DNA of 64,000 nucleotides, from positions 84,713,501 through 84,777,500 of the forward strand of contig CM066731.1 of NCBI GenBank assembly GCA_033961575.1, given 5' to 3'. The translations under genes and the position numbers were made by a program. This DNA is from Aselliscus stoliczkanus. Taxonomy: Eukaryota > Chordata > Mammalia > Chiroptera > Hipposideridae. The notes under the pieces were generated by a model that saw nothing but the letters and a program-made list of their open reading frames with translations, made no database searches and was not told the DNA's origin. Positions 60,202 to 64,000 of this stretch are shown here, in pieces. Each line of letters begins with the position of its first letter. The first letter of the stretch is position 1.

Positions 60202-60219
60202 CAAAAACACAGGGCAGGT

Positions 60220-60666
60220 TTCTTGACTTTCTGAACAACTCTTTACAATCCTTGAAAATGTTATTGCTTTATGGTAGGATAAAGATCTTCCTGGCCTATT
60301 TCTAATTCTCCTCAAGATGCAGAATCCACAATTTCCAAATATTTCAGCTCCCTTTTAGCAAACAATATTAACAGAAATCAAAATCTGGGTTTTAACCTTG
60401 AACATGAGAGTCGGTGGTGGGCCGGGCCCAAGTACTGCTATAATGTTAGTTGAATGACCAATAGAAATAATTTCAGGAAAATAATACCTTTTAAGGAATA
60501 AGATCATATAGATAATTTCAATTTAATTTGAATATAGTGAAATTATTATATTTTGCTATAATGTAAACTTATATTATCTCTTTAACATAAATGCTGGTTC
60601 TCTAAATTAATTCTTTACCCTAATTATAATTATTCTTAATTATCTTGAAAAAGTATAATGAATATT

Positions 60667-60673
<7 letters not shown>
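60220..60673. other. unassigned AT-rich sequence
   Basis: No repeat recognised apart from the following AT tract. Confidence 0.4.
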
Positions 60674-60710
<37 letters not shown>

Positions 60711-60712
60711 GC
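60674..60712. repeat. (AT)n microsatellite
   Basis: About 19 AT dinucleotides. Confidence 0.96.
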
Positions 60713-60865
60713 CTATTATTTTGTAGTCACAGAAGAGTTTTCATATATTCACTCAGTATTTATACAGATTTTGGATTGCCTCAGTTCTAAAGTTTTTCAT
60801 TTACTGATGTGGTTACTTTGTGGTTACTTTGTTTTTTTTTCTGGAATTTACAAAGCACAAAAATA

Positions 60866-61101
60866 CAGAAGGTGCCAAAAACATGTATACACACTTTAAG
60901 AAAGGAAAACTGTATTAAAATTGTAATACTCAATGTATACCAATAGAAAAAATGAATACAAGTCACATTTGACTACTGCAACTACAAGAGGGGTTCAAAG
61001 TGGTTACCATCAGCTTCCAGATGCTTCTGATTATGACAAAAGACTGCTTGAGCAATGTTGACTGAAGTGTCCACTTGTATACATTTTTTTGACACTCCTG
61101 G
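60866..61101 (-). mobile_element. non-autonomous Tc1/mariner-like transposon
   Basis: Inverted ends CAGAAGGTGCCAAAAACATG and (reverse complement of the right end) CAGGAGTGTCAAAAAAATG are flanked by TA (60864-60865 and 61102-61103). On the minus strand the interior encodes IAQAVFCHNQKHLEADGNHFEPLL and then a stop. This looks like the C-terminal end of a Tc1/mariner transposase, which usually finishes in a GxHFxxLL-type motif. A half copy is at 37555-37680. At 236 bp it lacks the catalytic core. Confidence 0.8.
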
Positions 61102-61103
61102 TA

Positions 61104-62084
61104 TTTTTGTGGTTACATGTTAAGAATGAAACCATGGGGCCTAGAACTCTGCTTTTTGGCTATAGGATATTCCTGTATAGAAATGATTTTGAAACAGCTC
61201 ATTCTGAAGTTATTTATTCTTAGTTTTTAACAACAACAAAAAAAATAGAATAGAGATAATACAAGTTATTGTCATCTCAATTTGTAAGATAAAGGGAGTT
61301 GCATGGGTAATCTAGAGATCAATAGATGACTTGTAGTATTTCAACATAGATATTGATATCTAGTTGAGAAACCATTGTAAATGCCAATAAATTGGAGATA
61401 TCTTTTCTTTGGATCTTTCATGGTATCATGGACAGCTGTCTTTATAATGCATGTATCTTCTTGGGATGCAGGTTGGGTAAGAAAAATATGAGAAACCAAA
61501 TTCTGATTAAGACTGATATTGGGCTATTTCTTTAAACATACACACGTTTGCATGAGTCTTCCTTTTGAACATATTGGCTTATGTATGAGGTGGATTGGAA
61601 ATACATTTATGTTTTAGTTAGAAAACATGGATTAGAACATGACTTTTCTTTTCATGTATTTAAGTATGGACCTGCATCCTTACAAGCTTCAGTTTGTTTA
61701 TTCATTAAATGGGGGTAATTATATGTATCTCATAAAGTTCACATAAGGATTACATGAAAGTATGTATTTTTGTATAGATAAGTTATTTCCCATTAGATTT
61801 TAAATTTCATTGCTACTTGTCTTATTCACTTTTCTTTTATTAATGCACCAGTACCTGACACATAGTTGATTCTCAATTAATTTATAGGACCATTAGTTTA
61901 TTGTTCATTACATTAGTTTTCTTCCTGCCACCTTTTAAAAAATATTAATGATCATCATGGTGCCCACTTACAGGAAAACAGCCCCAAATTTATGGCAACT
62001 GCATAACACAATAATTAACCCATTAGTGCATTACCTATTGAAATACATTCCTTTATATTATTTTCAGAAGTTATATATGAATGT
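61104..62084. other. unassigned AT-rich sequence
   Basis: No named repeat or coding signal recognised. Confidence 0.4.
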
Positions 62085-62172
62085 CTAAGACCAGAGCTTT
62101 GAAATTTATGGAAAAAACACTGGTCAAACTGAAAGATGAAAGAGACAAATCTATAATTATAACTGTATATAT

Positions 62173-62243
62173 ATTAGGTTGTCAGAAAAGTCATGAAGCA
62201 TTTTTACAATGAAAAACATAGAAAAAATATGTCATGACTTTTC
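62173..62243 (+). mobile_element. mariner-type MITE, right end lost
   Basis: 'AGGTTGTCAGAAAAGTCATG' and 'ACAATGAAAAACATAGAAAA' match the MITE at 14213-14294. The right inverted end breaks off after GACTTTTC into an AT/T run. Confidence 0.8.
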
Positions 62244-62380
62244 ATATATATATATATTTTTTTTTTCTACCAGTAAATTATAGAATATGCACACAGACCA
62301 TCAATAAGGATATATAAGATGCTATTAACCAACAAGACCAATAGAACATACCACTCATCTACTATAAAATATATGTTCTA

Positions 62381-62512
62381 GGGGCCGGCCGAGTGGCGCG
62401 GTGGTTAAGTGCTGGCTTGGGAAGCCAGCGGCCCCGGTTCGGGTCCCACATACAAGGGCCAGTGACACTGCCCTCAAAAAAAAAAAAAAAATAAATAAAT
62501 AAATAAAATAAC
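62381..62512 (+). mobile_element. short tRNA-derived SINE (type A), well preserved
   Basis: The head is GGGGCCGGCCGAGTGGCGCG, the B-box is GGTTCGGGTCCC, the end is CACTGCCCTC and the tail is A16 plus (AAAT)n. The perfect 13-bp TSD is AATATATGTTCTA (62368-62380 and 62513-62525). Intact CpG sites and a long A tail suggest it is among the youngest in the window. The 84-codon minus-strand frame is incidental. Confidence 0.94.
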
Positions 62513-62688
62513 AATATATGTTCTAGATAAGTGTTCTTGAAAGTTTCATCAAGATAGCCAACATACCAAGCTGCAAAACAAATGTTAATCCATGTAAAAA
62601 TATTGAAACTATACATAACATGTTATCTGACCACAAAGGAGAAAAATTATAAATCAATAACAAAAAAAAAATTAAATCACCCAAAATT

Positions 62689-62703
<15 letters not shown>

Positions 62704-62738
<35 letters not shown>
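62704..62738. repeat. A-run plus (AT)n
   Basis: An A16 run (about 62689-62704) runs into alternating AT inside L1 ORF2 text. Confidence 0.95.
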
Positions 62739-62740
<2 letters not shown>

Positions 62741-62819
62741 ATAAAAGAAGAAGTCAAAATGTATAGGATGCACCCAAAGCAATCCTTGGAGGGAAATGTA
62801 TGGCATTAAAAGTTATATA

Positions 62820-63145
62820 CAGTTGATCCTTGAACAACAGAGGTTTGAACTGCACAGATCCACTCACATGAAGATTTCTCTCAATAAATACCTGTACTGT
62901 TTTTGATCCATGGTTTGGAGGTAGCAGATGTGGAGGGTGAACTATATTCACTGATCTATGCTACTTTATAAGGAGATTTGAATATCCTCAGATTTTGGAA
63001 TCCCTAGGTAGGAGCGGGGCCTGGAACAAATCACCTGTGGATCTTGAAGGACAACTTAATCTTACGGGAAGTCAAAATGTATATGCAAATTTTCAACTGT
63101 ATGGGGATCAATGATTCTAGTTCTCCATTGTTCAAGGGTTGACTG
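62820..63145 (+). mobile_element. Tigger-like non-autonomous DNA transposon
   Basis: Ends are CAGTTGATCCTTGAAC and GTTCAAGGGTTGACTG, a 16-bp inverted repeat with two mismatches. It is flanked by TA on both sides (62818-62819 and 63146-63147). The 326-bp interior has no transposase. The terminal text matches a Tigger-type (Tc1/mariner superfamily) family as I recall it. It sits in L1 ORF2 text. Confidence 0.85.
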
Positions 63146-63878
63146 TATTGTAAAATAAGATATTTTAAAAATCAACAATCTAAAGTTCTACATTAAGAAT
63201 TTAGAAAAAGAAGAGAAAATTAAATCAGATTAATCAGAAAGAAAGATATTAATAGTTATAAAGATAATAATAGCAGTTAATGAAATAGACAATGAACAAA
63301 AATAGATAATATAAAAAAATACAACATCAGTTCTTTGAGGAAAATCTGCAAAATAAAGAACTCTTAAGCTGTTCTGATTCAGAAAAAATAATCAAATACC
63401 CACATTATATTTATTAAGAATGAGAAAAGTGATGTTACTGTAGATCTTATAGACAATTAAAGGAAAATTGTGTATAACTCAAAGCTCATAAATGTAACAC
63501 TTATGTGAAAAGGACAAATTCCTTGAAAGACACAAACTACCAAAGCTTGTTCATGAACAGTTAAATAATGAGTATTGCTCTATATCTATTTAAACAAATT
63601 TGATTGTAATTGAGTAATTAAAAACCTTTTTATGTGTGAATGTAAATTAGTGCAACCACTATGAGAAATAGTATGGAGGATCTGCAAAAATTAAAAATAA
63701 AACTACCATATGACCCAGCAATTCTATTTCTTGGTCTCTACCCAAAGAAAACAAAAATAATAACTCAAAAAGATACCTGCACCCCCATGTTTGTTGTGGC
63801 ATTATTTACGATAGCCAAAACATGGAAACAGCTTAAGTGTTCTTTGGTGGATAAATGGATAAAAGAAAATGTGGTATC

Positions 63879-63882
<4 letters not shown>

Positions 63883-63918
<36 letters not shown>

Positions 63919-64000
63919 TATATATATATTATATATATATATATTATATATATATAATCACATTTTGATATATATACACATACACACACATACACACACA
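63883..64000. repeat. AT-rich fold-back repeats running into (CA)n
   Basis: Shifted blocks of ATATAT separated by TAATAT/ATTATA create many short palindromes to about 63957, then CACACATACA units up to the window edge. They truncate the L1. Confidence 0.92.

Larger units (their letters stand above)
62085..63890 (+). mobile_element. old L1 ORF2, split by at least four later events
   Basis: It starts with endonuclease-region text ('CAAACTGAAAGATGAAAG' then 'ACAAATCTATAATTATAAC') and continues through 'ATGGCATTAAAAGTTATATAC', 'ATCAACAATCTAAAGTTC' and 'CATCAGTTCTTTGAGG'. It ends with a frame (63661-63880) reading PYDPAILFLGLYPK ... [19 protein letters not shown] (62173), a SINE (62381), an AT tract (62704) and a Tigger-like element (62820) interrupt it. 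A large internal part (RT) is missing or unrecognisable. It runs into AT repeats at the window end. Confidence 0.78.

Noticed and set aside
62381..62512. tRNA gene
   Set aside because: A- and B-box-like strings are present but belong to SINE heads with A tails and TSDs. The cloverleaf is not completed and the same unit recurs across the window.
63883..63960. Replication origin or matrix-attachment site in the AT fold-back region
   Set aside because: AT microsatellites are common and no additional signal supports a function.

Overview
This window looks like AT-rich, gene-free DNA from a placental mammal, most likely a bat. No protein-coding gene, rRNA, tRNA gene, CRISPR array or operon can be supported. 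The mammalian call rests on MIR and L2 relics, MaLR-type LTRs, hAT/Charlie and Tigger relics and L1 LINEs with the ORF1/ORF2 layout. The bat call rests on tRNA-derived SINEs with a 'GGCCGGCCGAGTGGCG' head and a 'CCCCAATAAAATCTT' tail. I recall such SINEs from rhinolophoid (horseshoe-type) bats. That is memory, not a database match, so the family-level call is tentative.

Layout. 1-8 kb: a 16-bp minisatellite, simple repeats and worn MIRs. 7.7-14 kb: SINEs with target-site duplications (TSDs), old L1 3' ends, and a composite SINE (13.46-13.98 kb) holding a foreign ~106-bp piece that is an inverted copy of sequence about 1 kb downstream. 14-24 kb: mostly unassigned, with a mariner MITE, an hAT relic and an orphan exon-like ORF carrying a CCHC zinc-knuckle pattern (17.8-18.1 kb). 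24-40 kb: L1, MER5A, MIR, L2, an ERVL-like LTR, SINEs, two unexplained minus-strand ORFs and an MLT1 LTR. 40.4-47.7 kb: a near full-length but dead L1 on the minus strand with 3' UTR, ORF2, ORF1 and a GC-rich 5' UTR, interrupted by a SINE. 47.7-49.7 kb: an older antisense L1 holding a SINE nested in a SINE. 50-60 kb: L2, L1, LTR relics and the antisense 5' region of an old L1. 60-64 kb: a small poly(A) retrocopy with a perfect 18-bp TSD, a non-autonomous Tc1/mariner element, and an old L1 ORF2 split by a MITE, a SINE, AT microsatellites and a Tigger-like element.

The contents do not work together as a pathway. The window records successive insertions, L1 enzymes having mobilised the SINEs and the retrocopy, plus local template-switch events. 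I found no convincing undescribed system. The most informative leads are the inverted copy inside a SINE, the retrocopy, the modular SINE families, two perfect 14-bp-arm hairpins and the orphan zinc-knuckle ORF.
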